Shown here one piece after another: positions 42,333 through 50,982 of a stretch of 64,000 nucleotides of DNA (position 1 is its first letter; each line of letters begins with the position of its first letter). The notes under the pieces were generated by a model. The model was not told where the DNA came from. It saw only the letters and a list, made by a program, of their open reading frames with translations, and ran no database searches. The translations under genes were made by a program, and so were the position numbers. Source of the DNA: JBLNDJ01 sp050261515 (GTDB lineage: Bacteria; Acidobacteriota; Terriglobia; Bryobacterales; Bryobacteraceae); contig JBLNDJ010000006.1 of NCBI GenBank assembly GCA_050261515.1, positions 62,001 through 126,000 on the forward strand, given 5' to 3'.

Positions 42333-42686
42333 ATGGGGAAGCGCAACAAGGAGCCTTATCAGAACCGGATCGAACTGCTGCAGGGCACTCTCGACATGAT
42401 GATCCTGCGCACGCTGCAATGGGGCCCTCAGCACGGTCACGGCATCGGGCAGGCGATCCGGGCGAGTTCGGAAGACGTGCTGCAAATCGAGCGCGGATCC
42501 CTGTACCCCGCGCTGCATCGCCTTGAAGGACAGGGTTGGATCGGCTCGGAATGGAAAATGACGGAGAACAAGCAGAGGGCGAAGTACTACCGCCTCACTT
42601 CGTCGGGCAAAAAGCAACTCGCCTCTGAGACTTCCCGCTGGAACCAGCTCGTCGAGGCGATCGGGCGCGTGATGCGTCCGGCATAG
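42333..42686 (+). CDS. PadR-family transcriptional regulator
   Basis: 117 residues. PadR winged helix (LLQGTLDMMILRTLQWGPQHGHGIGQAI, GSLYPALHRLEGQGWIGSEW) plus a dimerisation helix. It is a relative of the regulator at 29210, with the same downstream partner type. The ATG follows an operator half-site directly, with no Shine-Dalgarno, suggesting a leaderless mRNA. Confidence 0.92.
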   Translation: MGKRNKEPYQNRIELLQGTLDMMILRTLQWGPQHGHGIGQAIRASSEDVLQIERGSLYPALHRLEGQGWIGSEWKMTENKQRAKYYRLTSSGKKQLASETSRWNQLVEAIGRVMRPA

Positions 42687-42695
42687 GAGGCGCGA

Positions 42696-45437
42696 ATGTC
42701 ATGGTGGCGGGGTATCGCTTCGGCACTGCGGCCGAGAATACTGCGCCGTTCGCAAGACGAGGCGGATCTGGAGGACGAGATCCAATTCGATCTCTCTGAG
42801 GAGGCAAGGCTTCGCGCCGGGCGCGGCGAATCTTTGGAATCCGCCGAGCTTTCGGCGCGCCGCGATTTCGGAAATGTGGCCCTCGTAAAGGAAGCGACGA
42901 GGGAAGCATGGGGCTGGACAGCGGTAGGGAACCTCGTCTCGGATGTTCGCTATGCTTGCCGCACGCTGCGGAAGAGCCCCGGGTTCACCTTGGTGGCGGT
43001 CGCTTCGCTCGCCATCGGAATCGGCGTGAATACATCCATTTTCAGCGTGCTGAATGCAATGCTGATCCGGCCTCTTCCGGTAAGCCGTCCCGATCGCCTC
43101 CAACTCGTAATGTGGAGCGGCGAGCCTGCCGTGCCAATGGCTTCGATGAACGGCTATGCGACCGAGCTTTACAGCCCCACGGCCTGGAGTTCGTTCTCGT
43201 ACCCGATGTATGAGCGGCTCTCTCAGAGCGTGCCCCAGTTCTCCGAACTGACGGGCTTCGCGGACGGCCAGTTCACGATCGTAGCCCGTGGCGCCTCCCA
43301 CTCCACGGGCGCACTGTTCGTTACCGGCAACTTCTTCACGGCCCTGGGTGTCCAGGCACTCGCGGGGCGAACTTTGAACGCCGATGACAATCTTCCCGGA
43401 TCGCCCGCGGTCGCCGTTCTCTCCTACTCGTATTGGGAGCGCTATTACAATCTCGATCCCACGGTAATCGGCCAGCAGGTTCTCGCCAACAGGCAGCCGG
43501 TAACGATCGTCGGGGTCATGCCCCAGCCATTTCAGGGTTTGACGCCTGGACGCAGCTATGGGATGTTTGCGCCCATTGCGCGTGTGGATATCCTGGGACC
43601 GAAATCATACTCGCTCGACAAGGAAGACGCCTGTTGGGTCCAGATTGTCGGCCGCCTGCGGGATGATGTCCCCGCCAATCAGGCCCGGGCCGCCCTGCAA
43701 GTCGTGCTGGAGCGCGAAAACGAGCGGTTCGGTCCAACCGGCAAGCAGAAGCGGGACCCGTGGCGCGCCGTCGTAGCGCCCGGTCACATCGGCCTGCCGC
43801 TGTTGCGCCAGCAGGCATCCAGGCCGCTGATCATGTTGAGCTGCATCCTCGGTCTGGTGCTTCTGATCGCCTGCGTGAATCTGGCGAATCTGCTCGTTGC
43901 GCGTGGAACGGCGCGGCGGCGGGAGATCGGGGTTCGCCTCGCGCTCGGCGCCGGCCGGTTCCGCCTCATTCGCCAGTTGCTTGTGGAGAGCTTTCTGCTG
44001 GCGGGCTTGGGCGCGGCGCTTGGCATTGTGCTGGCGTCTCCGCTATCGAAGGGCATCGTAGGCATGGTCCGGGGAGCTTACCCGCTCGCGCTCGATACCG
44101 GCATCGACGGGCGGGTGCTCTTGTTCACCGTTGCGGTCGCGCTGGCGACGGCGCTGGTCTTCGGACTCGCTCCGGCATTCTGCGCCACCCGCGTCGACCT
44201 CATGCCCGGGCTTAAGGACGGCGCCGGCGGATCGGCCGGCACGCGGCGATCCCGGTTCAGCCGGACCCTCGTCGCCGGCCAGGTCGCCGTCTCGGCGGTG
44301 CTCGTCGCCGCAGCCCTCCTGTTCGTCCGGACGCTCATCAAGCTCTCCAGCGTTGACCCCGGGTTCGATGCAGGCAGCGTCGTGATCTTTGCGGTGAACG
44401 GCGCTCAGGCCGGCTATGAAGGGGAGCGGCTCGCCGCCCTGTACGAACAGATCAGGATGCGGCTTGCAGCCATCCCGGGCGTCGAGGCGGCGACGCTTTC
44501 CTCGTTGCCCCTGATTGCCGAGAGCGTTGACCAGAGCTACGTCACAGTGACTGGGTACAAACCGGACACCGGGCGCCCGGCCCAGGCTCACATATTGACC
44601 GTGGGAAACCGCTTCTTCGAGACGATGCGCATACCGATTCTGTTGGGCAGGCCGCTTCGCGAGAGCGATGGACCGCGCGCTCCCAAGGCCGCCGTAGTCA
44701 ACGAGACATTTGCTCGAAGGTTCTTGTCCAGCCGGAATCCGATTGGCGCTACGTTCTCCCTCGGCGCGGAAGGGCCGCTCAAGCCGGAGGCCTTAATCGA
44801 GGTGGTGGGCGTATCCAGGGACGCCAAGTATGAGAGCCTCCGCCACGCGATTCCCGCCACGGTATACGTGCCGCTGTTTCAGGAACGGGGCGTGCTGGGC
44901 GGCGTTACGTTTGAAGTTCGAACTTCGCTCGCCCGCCCCGGAATGGCAGCGGCCATACGGCGTGCTGTTGCGGCCGGAGATCGCGGCCTGCCGCTGGAGA
45001 ACATGCGTACTCAGAAGGAGCAGATCCGGCTCTCTCTCGGCCTTGCGCGCCTGTTTGCGCAACTGGTCGGGTCCCTGGCCGTACTCGCCGCGCTTCTCGC
45101 CGCGATCGGAATCTACGGGCTTATGTCGTACACGGTGGCGCGCCGGACGCCCGAAATTGCGATCCGGCTCGCGCTTGGCGCCTCTGAGAGTCAAATCCTG
45201 CGACTGGTGCTGCGCGATAGTCTGCGGCTGGTCGTGATCGGATTGGCTGTCGGAGTACCCGTCGCGCTCGCCCTGGCGCGGCTGGTCCGCGGAGCGCTGT
45301 TCGGGATTGGACCCTCGGATCCGGTGAGCTTCGTGGCAGCAGGCACGCTCATGCTGGCCGTTGCGGGAGTTGCAGCCGCGATTCCCGCCCGCCGTGCGGC
45401 GGCCGTGGATGCAACGGCGGCTTTGCGGTGTGAATGA
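42696..45437 (+). CDS. ADOP-type duplicated permease (MacB/FtsX family)
   Basis: 913 residues. Prefix domain with LEDEIQFDLSEEARLRAGRG, first helix FTLVAVASLAIGIGVNTSIF, two MacB-PCD/FtsX halves and a C-terminal helix set (LAALLAAIGIYGLMSYTV, IRLALGASESQILRLVL). A GGAGG lies 5 nt before the ATG and just after the padR stop. No ATPase gene is nearby. Codon use looks less GC-skewed than neighbouring genes, hinting at separate acquisition. Confidence 0.92.
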   Translation: MSWWRGIASALRPRILRRSQDEADLEDEIQFDLSEEARLRAGRGESLESAELSARRDFGNVALVKEATREAWGWTAVGNLVSDVRYACRTLRKSPGFTLVAVASLAIGIGVNTSIFSVLNAMLIRPLPVSRPDRLQLVMWSGEPAVPMASMNGYATELYSPTAWSSFSYPMYERLSQSVPQFSELTGFADGQFTIVARGASHSTGALFVTGNFFTALGVQALAGRTLNADDNLPGSPAVAVLSYSYWERYYNLDPTVIGQQVLANRQPVTIVGVMPQPFQGLTPGRSYGMFAPIARVDILGPKSYSLDKEDACWVQIVGRLRDDVPANQARAALQVVLERENERFGPTGKQKRDPWRAVVAPGHIGLPLLRQQASRPLIMLSCILGLVLLIACVNLANLLVARGTARRREIGVRLALGAGRFRLIRQLLVESFLLAGLGAALGIVLASPLSKGIVGMVRGAYPLALDTGIDGRVLLFTVAVALATALVFGLAPAFCATRVDLMPGLKDGAGGSAGTRRSRFSRTLVAGQVAVSAVLVAAALLFVRTLIKLSSVDPGFDAGSVVIFAVNGAQAGYEGERLAALYEQIRMRLAAIPGVEAATLSSLPLIAESVDQSYVTVTGYKPDTGRPAQAHILTVGNRFFETMRIPILLGRPLRESDGPRAPKAAVVNETFARRFLSSRNPIGATFSLGAEGPLKPEALIEVVGVSRDAKYESLRHAIPATVYVPLFQERGVLGGVTFEVRTSLARPGMAAAIRRAVAAGDRGLPLENMRTQKEQIRLSLGLARLFAQLVGSLAVLAALLAAIGIYGLMSYTVARRTPEIAIRLALGASESQILRLVLRDSLRLVVIGLAVGVPVALALARLVRGALFGIGPSDPVSFVAAGTLMLAVAGVAAAIPARRAAAVDATAALRCE

Positions 45438-45503
45438 TGCCAACTGCACGCGAGCGAAGATAACTCGCGATTTTTCCCGGTCACCCGGCACTATATCCCT
45501 GAG

Positions 45504-47330
45504 ATGCCTGGAGTGTCCTTGCTGGACGGCGCAATCGCGGTGTGCCTGCCGGTGCTGGCCGTCTGGCTCCTGATCAGCGGGCTCGACGACCTGTTCCTGG
45601 ACATCGTGTGTTTCGGGGCTTGGATCCGCCGCCGCAGGCGCCGCGAGACGGCGCGCGCCGCCGCTGTGACGCCCGCGGGCGAGCCCGAGAAACGCATCGC
45701 GATCTTCCTGCCCCTCTGGCACGAGCACCGCGTCATCGGGAGCATGCTCGAGCATAACCTGGCAGCGATCCGGTACGAAAACTACGCCGTGTTCGCGGGC
45801 GGGTACCCGAACGACGAGCCGACGCTCGATGCGGTGCGGGAGATCGAGGCGCGGTTCCCGAACGTGCACCTGGCGCTCTGCCCGCACGACGGGCCGACGT
45901 CGAAGGCCGACTGTCTCAACTGGATCTACCAGCGCATGGTTCTCTACGAGCAACAGCACAAAGTGCGCTTCGACGTGGTGGTGCTGCACGACGCCGAAGA
46001 CCTGGTGCATCCGGATGAGCTGCGGTGGATCAACCATTACTCCTCCGAGTACGCGATGGTGCAGATTCCCGTGCTGCCGCTGCCGACCCCGCTCTACCGG
46101 CTCACGCACGGAGTCTACTGCGACGAGTTCGCCGAGTTCCAGACCAAGGACATGCCGGGGCGAGGGCTGCTGGCGTCGTTTGTTCCATCGAACGGGGTCG
46201 GGACCGGGTACACGCGCGAGGCGCTCGAACTGCTCGCCGCCGCGCACGACAACCGCGTGTTCGATCCCGAATCGCTGACCGAGGATTACGAGAACGGCAT
46301 ACGGCTGCACGAGCTCGGGTGCAAGCAGTTGTTCATGCCGATCCGGTTCGCGGCGGGGCAGCCCGTGGCGACGCGCGAGTTCTTCCCGCAGCGCTTCCGC
46401 CAGGCGCTGAAGCAGCGCACGCGGTGGGTGATGGGCAACTCGCTTCAGGCGTGGGAGCGGCATGGGTGGCGGGGCGGCCTGGCGCAGATTTACTGGCTGT
46501 GGCGCGACCGCAAGGGGCTCGCCGGCAATCCCACGAGCGCGCTGGCGAATCTGCTGCTGGTGTACGGGACGGCGACGTGGATGTGGAGCCGGTGGACGGG
46601 CGCGGCATGGGGGCTCGAAGGCGCCGCGGCGACGATGTGGTCGTGGCCGGTGCTGGCGGTCACGATGTTCCTGCAAATTCACCGCACGGCGGTGCGGGCG
46701 TGGTGCACGGGGCGCATCTATGGGTGGCGTTTCGCGGCGCTCGTGCCGGTGCGCATGATGTGGGGCAACTGGCTGAACTTTTTCGCGACGGCCGGGGCTG
46801 TGCGGCGGTATGCGGTGGCGCGGCTGCGCGCGCGTCCGCTGGTCTGGCTGAAGACGGACCACATGTATCCCTCGCAGGCGGCGCTGGTGACGCACAAGCG
46901 GCCGCTCGGGGAGGTGCTGGTGGAGCAGGGATTGTTGAGCGGGGCGCAGCTCGAGTGGGCGCTCGGGTCGAAGCCCGCGGCGATGCGGATCGGCGAGTAT
47001 CTCCTCAATGCGGGGTATCTGAACGAGACGGCGCTCTATCGCGGGCTGAGCATGCAGCAGAACGTGCGCTTCGAACCGCTCGACAGCGGGCGCATTCCGG
47101 TGTGGGTGGCGCGCGCGCTGCCGGGCGCGTTCGCGCGGCGGTGGAACGTGCTGCCGTTCCGGATCGCCGGGGGGCGCATCTACGTGGCCGGGCCGGAGCT
47201 TCCGAGCGAGACGATGCAGCGGCAGTTGCGGACGCTCACGCCGCTCGAGATGCGGTTTCAGTACGTGACGCCGGGGAATTTCGCGCGGCTGTCGGCGGAT
47301 TTGCTGGGGGCGGCGCGGCGGGCGTCATAG
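45504..47330 (+). CDS. NfrB-like glycosyltransferase with C-terminal MshEN domain
   Basis: 608 residues. An N-terminal membrane helix precedes a family-2-like glycosyltransferase domain with an acidic motif (HDAEDLVHPDEL) and the Q-x-x-R-W-like motif in KQRTRWVMGNS. About three more helices follow (380-450), then a C-terminal domain (about 465-608) with two MshEN-type motifs (RPLGEVLVEQGLLSGAQL, RIGEYLLNAGYLNETAL). This is the layout of phage-N4 receptor component NfrB. MshEN domains bind cyclic di-GMP in type II/IV secretion ATPases. No NfrA partner is adjacent. Confidence 0.88.
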   Translation: MPGVSLLDGAIAVCLPVLAVWLLISGLDDLFLDIVCFGAWIRRRRRRETARAAAVTPAGEPEKRIAIFLPLWHEHRVIGSMLEHNLAAIRYENYAVFAGGYPNDEPTLDAVREIEARFPNVHLALCPHDGPTSKADCLNWIYQRMVLYEQQHKVRFDVVVLHDAEDLVHPDELRWINHYSSEYAMVQIPVLPLPTPLYRLTHGVYCDEFAEFQTKDMPGRGLLASFVPSNGVGTGYTREALELLAAAHDNRVFDPESLTEDYENGIRLHELGCKQLFMPIRFAAGQPVATREFFPQRFRQALKQRTRWVMGNSLQAWERHGWRGGLAQIYWLWRDRKGLAGNPTSALANLLLVYGTATWMWSRWTGAAWGLEGAAATMWSWPVLAVTMFLQIHRTAVRAWCTGRIYGWRFAALVPVRMMWGNWLNFFATAGAVRRYAVARLRARPLVWLKTDHMYPSQAALVTHKRPLGEVLVEQGLLSGAQLEWALGSKPAAMRIGEYLLNAGYLNETALYRGLSMQQNVRFEPLDSGRIPVWVARALPGAFARRWNVLPFRIAGGRIYVAGPELPSETMQRQLRTLTPLEMRFQYVTPGNFARLSADLLGAARRAS

Positions 47331-47702
47331 GACCACCAAACGCAGTTCGGGAGCGATCTTCCTGAGATCGCCGGCGTCGCTGGTGACGACGGCTTGCCCC
47401 GCCCTGCGGGCGCAAACGACGACGTGGGCGTCCACGATATCGGCCGCCCCGGTTCGCGCCAGCAAGAGACCCACAGCGGTCGCATCCGCTCCGTCGAGCG
47501 CTACGAGATCCGTGCTGGCTTGCCGGATGAGCCGGGAGAGGCGGGCTTGCCGAGCGGGGTTACGAAGGGCCTGTGCCAGTGCCGTCGCTGGAATCGTGAC
47601 CCGCATGCCGCGTTCCGCGGCGCGCGCGAGGAGGGTGAGGATGCACCGGTCGTTCCGGTCGATCGCGGTCAGCCCGCCAGCGTCGAGAGTGATTCCGCTC
47701 AC
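47325..47702 (-). CDS. PIN-domain toxin (VapC-like)
   Basis: A 125-residue PIN-fold ribonuclease. Acidic residues sit at ITLDAGGLTAID, TGAADIVDAHVVV and TSDAGDLRKI. The GTG start at 47702 overlaps the antitoxin stop as in other toxin-antitoxin pairs. The 3' end overlaps the convergent glycosyltransferase stop by 6 nt. Confidence 0.87.
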   Translation of the reverse strand: MSGITLDAGGLTAIDRNDRCILTLLARAAERGMRVTIPATALAQALRNPARQARLSRLIRQASTDLVALDGADATAVGLLLARTGAADIVDAHVVVCARRAGQAVVTSDAGDLRKIAPELRLVVL

Positions 47703-47950
47703 GCGATCTTTCGGCCCCGGCCGGAGAGTTGGGAATCGGCCCAGGCACGCTCCTGCTTTGTGAGCGGGCCGCCGGTTTGCCGTAGCGCGTCTGCGAGCAT
47801 CTCGCGCCACCCTTGCGCATCGAACAGAGCAACGTTGACGGCATGCTTCACAAAAGCGGAGACGCTTGCCGCTTCTCCGGCTGCGACCAGCGCCCGGATT
47901 TCTTTGATCTGTTCGTCGGGAATCGTGATGGTGATCTTCGTGGTCGCCAT
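47699..47950 (-). CDS. Ribbon-helix-helix antitoxin
   Basis: 83 residues. N-terminal strand TKITITIPDEQIKEIRAL followed by helices (SVSAFVKHAVNVAL), typical of RHH DNA-binding antitoxins, then a tail that would wrap the PIN toxin. The start MATTKITIT at 47950 is preferred to an ATG four codons upstream. The pair is likely autoregulated. Confidence 0.85.
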   Translation of the reverse strand: MATTKITITIPDEQIKEIRALVAAGEAASVSAFVKHAVNVALFDAQGWREMLADALRQTGGPLTKQERAWADSQLSGRGRKIA

Positions 47951-48026
47951 ATTGAAAACCATACCACGTTGCTTACTCGGCTCTCAGGATTTGGACCGGG
48001 GCCGAAGGACGGCGTGACGTGGATGG

Positions 48027-48046
48027 GGCCGGCCAGGGGGCCGGCC
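48027..48046. repeat. Paired GGCCGGCC palindromes
   Basis: GGCCGGCC-AGGG-GGCCGGCC: two identical 8-bp palindromes 4 nt apart, able to form a strong hairpin. Placed in the non-coding gap between the ADOP remnant and the antitoxin. A related GGGCCGGCCG occurs at about 52171. Confidence 0.6.
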
Positions 48047-48050
48047 GCCG

Positions 48051-48131
48051 CTAGATTGAGCCGGCTGGAGCCGGGTTGACGGAGGGCGTCCGGCCGAGCA
48101 TGCGAAGCGCGAACCGGACATCCCGGATCAT
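48051..48131 (-). pseudogene. 26-codon remnant of an ADOP permease start
   Basis: MIRDVRFALRMLGRTP is a typical ADOP/MacB-like permease N-terminus (compare LRYALRALRANPGF in the intact copy). It is followed by ten unrelated residues and a stop. Its ATG overlaps the stop of the preceding gene as ATGA, so a coupled downstream permease gene was once present and has been deleted. Confidence 0.6.
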
Positions 48132-48997
48132 GCCGAGTATTTTCTCGCGCCGCGGCGGAGTTCGGCGGCGAGCGGCGGGATGCTCTTCTCGGGGTCGCCG
48201 CTGGATTCGTATTCGATGGAGACATAGCCGCGGTAGCCGGCCTTGGCGAACATGCCGAGGAGGCGGTCCCAGTCGGCCTTGACCTTCTTGCCGTTCTCGT
48301 CCGCGATCTCTTCCTTGAAGTGGACGTTCACGGCGTAGGGAATGCAGAGCGCGGTTTGGGCATAGCCGTTCTTCGGGAAATTGCCGGTGTCGAGGTTGAT
48401 TCCGGCCCAGGGGGAATCGGCGCGGCGGACGAGCTCGACAGTCGGCTCGGCGGTTGTGGTGAGGCCGCCGTCGTCTTCGACGCCGAGCGTGATGCCCTTC
48501 GATCCGGAGTAGTCGGCCGAGCGCTTCAGCACTTCGACCGCCCAGTCGATGGCCTGCGATTCCGAGGCGCCCTTGGGCACGGAGCCGCCGAAAACGCGTA
48601 TGTGCGAGGCTCCGAGCTTCTCGGCGACATCGACCCATTGCTTCGTCTTTTCGACTTCGGCGCGCTGCAACTCGGCGGTGGGCTGGCACAACTGCACGCG
48701 CACCGCAATGCTGTAGAGGGCGACCGCGTTCTTGTAGGCGTCGCGGCGCAGTGAGGCGAGGTACTTGCCGGACGTGTCCGGGAGCCAGTAGACCGTGGTG
48801 TCGAGCCCGTCGAGTCCGAGATCGGAGACGTAACGGATGAGAGCGGGGTAGGTCAGCTTGCGCTCTTCAAGTTCCTTGCGGAACGAATAAGCGACGAGAC
48901 CCGTGCGCAACCTGGACTTGGCCGGCGCGGATTCGCCGCGCAACTGCGCCGCGGCGGCCAGGGTGGGAATGGTCTTTAGAAGTTCTCTTCGATTCAT
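48128..48997 (-). CDS. Exported xylose-isomerase-like TIM-barrel protein
   Basis: 289 residues with a twin-arginine-like N-terminus (MNRRELLKTIPTLAAAA) and a sugar isomerase/epimerase barrel: LGVEDDGG, GINLDTGNF, VHFKEE and VSIEYESSGD supply the usual metal-site acids. It is a paralogue of 31678-32523 and 50137-50982. The start is chosen at the Tat motif; an ATG at 49117 would lie in the divergent gene. The substrate is unknown. Confidence 0.82.
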   Translation of the reverse strand: MNRRELLKTIPTLAAAAQLRGESAPAKSRLRTGLVAYSFRKELEERKLTYPALIRYVSDLGLDGLDTTVYWLPDTSGKYLASLRRDAYKNAVALYSIAVRVQLCQPTAELQRAEVEKTKQWVDVAEKLGASHIRVFGGSVPKGASESQAIDWAVEVLKRSADYSGSKGITLGVEDDGGLTTTAEPTVELVRRADSPWAGINLDTGNFPKNGYAQTALCIPYAVNVHFKEEIADENGKKVKADWDRLLGMFAKAGYRGYVSIEYESSGDPEKSIPPLAAELRRGARKYSA

Positions 48998-49028
48998 AAT
49001 TGCTTGTCGAATTATAGAATAGGTAGCC
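48998..49028. promoter_or_regulatory. 31-bp divergent promoter gap
   Basis: ATTATAGAAT at 49011-49020 contains TATAAT reading left (13 nt before the minus-strand ATG at 48997) and TAGAAT reading right (8 nt before the ATG at 49029). Overlapping divergent -10 boxes with no room for untranslated leaders. Confidence 0.4.
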
Positions 49029-50108
49029 ATGCGAATCGCACTGCTGCTGCTTGCTTCGACGGCGCTGGCCGCGGACTTGCGCTGGGTCGCGCCGGCGAGC
49101 GGCGAGGTTGAGATCAACGGGTTGCCCTGGCTTGCCGAAAATCATGGCGAGCTGATCCGGCTGCCGCTGCGCTTGAAGGCGGCGTACAGGCAGGACGTGT
49201 GGGACCTGGCGCAATCGCCCTCGGGAGGCCGCATACGTTTCCGCACCGATTCAAAGAACTTTGCCGTGCGGCTCGAGTACCCGTACGCACCGTCCATGCG
49301 GAACATGCACGCCTTCGGGCAGAGCGGCGTGGACCTTTACGTCGGCGGCGTCTACATCGGGACGGCGACGGCCGATAATGAAGCCGCGCCGGGCAAGGTC
49401 TACGAGCGCGCGTGGGAAGACCGCACCGGCGGCCCGCGCGTGGAGCGCGATGTGACGCTGTACCTGCCGCTCTACATGCCGGTGAAGGTGCTCGCGATCG
49501 GCGTGGATAAAGACGCGAAGATCGGCCGCGCGGCTCCGTTCGCCGTCTCGAAGCCGGTGGTGTTCTACGGCACGTCAATCACGCAGGGCGGGTGCGCGAG
49601 CCGGCCGGGCATGAGCTACCAGGCGATTCTCGGGCGCATGCTGAACCTCGATTTCGTGAACCTGGGTTTTTCCGGCAACGGCAAGGGCGAGCCCGAGGTG
49701 GCGCGCACGGTGGCGGAGATCGACGCGGCGTGCTTCGTGCTCGATTTCGCGCAGAACAACGAAACGGTCGAATCGCTGCGAGCGGTGTACGGGCCGTTTA
49801 TGGAGACGCTGCGCGCGAAGCATCCGGAGACGCCGATTCTGGCGGTGACGCCGATCTACGCGGCGCGCGAGGCCTTTGGCGAGGCGCCGCCGGCGCGGCT
49901 GGAGCCGATGCGGGAACTGATCCGCCAGGTTGCGGCCGCGCGCATAGCGAAGGGAGATGGACACCTTCAGATCGTCGAGGGCACGGATCTGCTCGGTCCG
50001 GCGCAGGGGGCGGGGCTGGTGGACGGCACGCATCCGAACGACCTGGGGTTTGAGTGGATGGCCGAGGGCTTCGCGACGCGGCTAAGGAAAGTGCTCAGGT
50101 TGCGGTGA
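49029..50108 (+). CDS. Secreted SGNH/GDSL hydrolase
   Basis: 359 residues. Signal peptide (MRIALLLLASTALAA), an N-terminal beta-sandwich (about 20-165), then an SGNH esterase domain: block I Ser in FYGTSITQGG, block II Gly in NLGFSGNGKG, and block V Asp/His in DGTHPNDLGF. Probably a carbohydrate esterase removing acetyl-type groups. Sits among sugar-related exported proteins. Confidence 0.87.
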   Translation: MRIALLLLASTALAADLRWVAPASGEVEINGLPWLAENHGELIRLPLRLKAAYRQDVWDLAQSPSGGRIRFRTDSKNFAVRLEYPYAPSMRNMHAFGQSGVDLYVGGVYIGTATADNEAAPGKVYERAWEDRTGGPRVERDVTLYLPLYMPVKVLAIGVDKDAKIGRAAPFAVSKPVVFYGTSITQGGCASRPGMSYQAILGRMLNLDFVNLGFSGNGKGEPEVARTVAEIDAACFVLDFAQNNETVESLRAVYGPFMETLRAKHPETPILAVTPIYAAREAFGEAPPARLEPMRELIRQVAAARIAKGDGHLQIVEGTDLLGPAQGAGLVDGTHPNDLGFEWMAEGFATRLRKVLRLR

Positions 50109-50136
50109 GTGCGCCCTGGGTGTATCGTTCATTACG

Positions 50137-50982
50137 ATGAACATGAGCAATCGTTTCTCCCGGCGCTCTTTCCTCGCCGCCACGGCGGCGGCTCCCCTGG
50201 CCGTGGCGCATGCCAAGGGCCGTTCGGTTCCGGTGGGACTCGAACTTTACTCGGTCCGCCACGAGATGGACAAGGACGTGCTGGCGACGGTCCGCGGCGT
50301 GGGCAAGATGGGCTACGACTGCGTGGAATTCTACGGTTCGTATTACAGTTGGACCGACGACTACGCCAAAAAAGTCCGCGCGCTGCTGGACGAGTTGCGC
50401 ATGCCGTGCCACTCCACGCACAACGATCCGGAGGCGCTCACGCCCGAGGGGATCAAGCGGGCGATCGAGCTGAACAAGATCCTCGGCAGCCGGTACATCG
50501 TGATGGCGTCGGCGGGCGAGGTGCGGGGCGCCGACGGCTGGAAGCGCGTGGCCGATACGCTGAACCAGGCCTCCTCGGCCGTCAAAGGGGAAGGGTTGCG
50601 CGTCGGGTATCACAACCACGACGCGGAGTGGAAGCCGGTAGACGGGCAGAAGCCGATCGAGATTCTGTCGTCGAACACGGACAAGAGCGTCATGTTGCAG
50701 CTCGACGTCGGCACGTGCCTGGAGACGGGCAACGATCCGGTGGCGTGGATCGACCGGAATCCCGGCCGCATCCGCTCGATTCACTGCAAGGAATGGTCGC
50801 CGGAGAAGGGCTACAAGGCGCTGTTCGGCGAGGGCAAGGCGGAGTGGAAGAAGATCTTCGACGCCGCGGAGAAGACCGGCGGCGTCGAGTTCTACCTGAT
50901 CGAGCAGGAAGGCAGCGAGTACCCCGAGATGGAGACGGCGAAGCGGTGTCTGGCTTCCTGCCGGAAACTGCGGGCGTCGTAA
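50137..50982 (+). CDS. Tat-exported sugar isomerase-like TIM-barrel protein
   Basis: 281 residues. Tat signal (RFSRRSFLAATAAAPLA, cleavage near AHA), then an AP-endonuclease-2-type barrel with Glu/Asp/His positions GLELYSVRH, STHNDPE, YHNHDAEW, QLDVGTC and IHCKEW. The -HNHD- and -LDVGT- motifs are characteristic of inosose dehydratase/isomerase-like proteins. Abuts the beta-helix gene tail to tail with no gap. Confidence 0.87.
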   Translation: MNMSNRFSRRSFLAATAAAPLAVAHAKGRSVPVGLELYSVRHEMDKDVLATVRGVGKMGYDCVEFYGSYYSWTDDYAKKVRALLDELRMPCHSTHNDPEALTPEGIKRAIELNKILGSRYIVMASAGEVRGADGWKRVADTLNQASSAVKGEGLRVGYHNHDAEWKPVDGQKPIEILSSNTDKSVMLQLDVGTCLETGNDPVAWIDRNPGRIRSIHCKEWSPEKGYKALFGEGKAEWKKIFDAAEKTGGVEFYLIEQEGSEYPEMETAKRCLASCRKLRAS

